Positions 5,353 to 5,447 of a DNA stretch of 5,447 nucleotides are shown here, piece after piece. Positions within the stretch are counted from its first letter, which is position 1. Every line of letters starts with the position of its first letter. The DNA is from Pseudomonadota bacterium (GTDB lineage: Bacteria; Myxococcota_A; Bradymonadia; UBA4248): NCBI GenBank assembly GCA_009786045.1, contig WQTY01000175.1:1-5447 (forward strand), read 5' to 3'. Position numbers and translations under genes: made by a program. Below the pieces are notes generated by a model. It was not told the origin of the DNA. It made no database searches and worked only from the letters and a program-made list of their open reading frames with translations.

Positions 5353-5374
5353 GATCAAACTGGAGAGTTTGATC
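5353..5374 (+). repeat. rRNA leader hairpin 4 spanning the 16S 5' end
   Basis: GATCAAACT (5353-5361) and AGTTTGATC (5366-5374) pair perfectly around GGAG. The right arm is the conserved 16S start, so in the precursor this pairing competes with the mature fold, in which these bases take part in helices 1 and 2. Confidence 0.65.
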
Positions 5375-5447
5375 CTGGCTCAGAACGAACGCTGGCGGCA
5401 GGCCTAACACATGCAAGTCGAGCGCGAAAGGGGTTCGCCCCGAGTAA
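5357..5447 (+). rRNA. rrs: 16S ribosomal RNA, 5' end (partial)
   Basis: The universal 27F site AGAGTTTGATCCTGGCTCAG lies at 5364-5383, corresponding to E. coli positions 8-27, which puts the mature 5' end near 5357. AACGAACGCTGGCGGC and CACATGCAAGTCGAGCG follow as expected. Helix 6 is a GGGG/CCCC stem capped by UUCG (5430-5441). Only the first ~91 bases are in the window. The preceding promoter and leader fit an rRNA operon reading rightward. Lineage reading: closest by eye to deltaproteobacterial groups, with Alphaproteobacteria not excluded. Confidence 0.98.

Overview
The window reads as chromosomal DNA from a Gram-negative bacterium, most likely of the deltaproteobacterial group (Myxococcota or Bradymonadota type). 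Two adjacent genes encode secreted outer-membrane beta-barrel proteins with a P-x-x-GKF...D-x-x-L motif that I associate with myxobacterial-type barrels. The 16S rRNA fragment has a helix-6 region (GCGCGAAAGG, then a UUCG-capped GGGG/CCCC stem, then GAGUAA) that resembles these lineages. The first 16S bases would also fit some Alphaproteobacteria, so the placement is tentative.

Positions 1-1699 hold ftsY, the SRP receptor GTPase, with its true start outside the window. Its long acidic, Ala/Glu/Pro-rich leader is split between two frames at a run of nine A (343-351). The NG GTPase domain downstream is intact. Positions 1859-3496 carry two secreted outer-membrane beta-barrel genes on the same strand, closed by a strong, probably bidirectional terminator (3517-3543).

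Positions 3544-3876 have no credible gene. They contain two related copies of a palindromic element with compensatory stem changes, and between them a hairpin whose sequence recurs, inverted, in the rRNA leader. On the minus strand, 4692-3877 encodes a divergent sigma-70-like protein with a clear ribosome binding site and a low-complexity tail.

Positions 4693-5128 are mostly non-coding and contain a 13-bp inverted repeat (4761-4800) and a smaller one (5012-5027). A textbook promoter (5129-5157) then drives an rRNA operon. Its roughly 190-nt leader has four successive perfect hairpins, and the 16S gene starts near 5357 and runs off the end.

The most interesting signals are the ftsY frame break at A9, the structured repeat family shared between the intergenic region and the rRNA leader, and the sigma-like gene divergent from the rRNA operon. 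None proves a new system from sequence alone.
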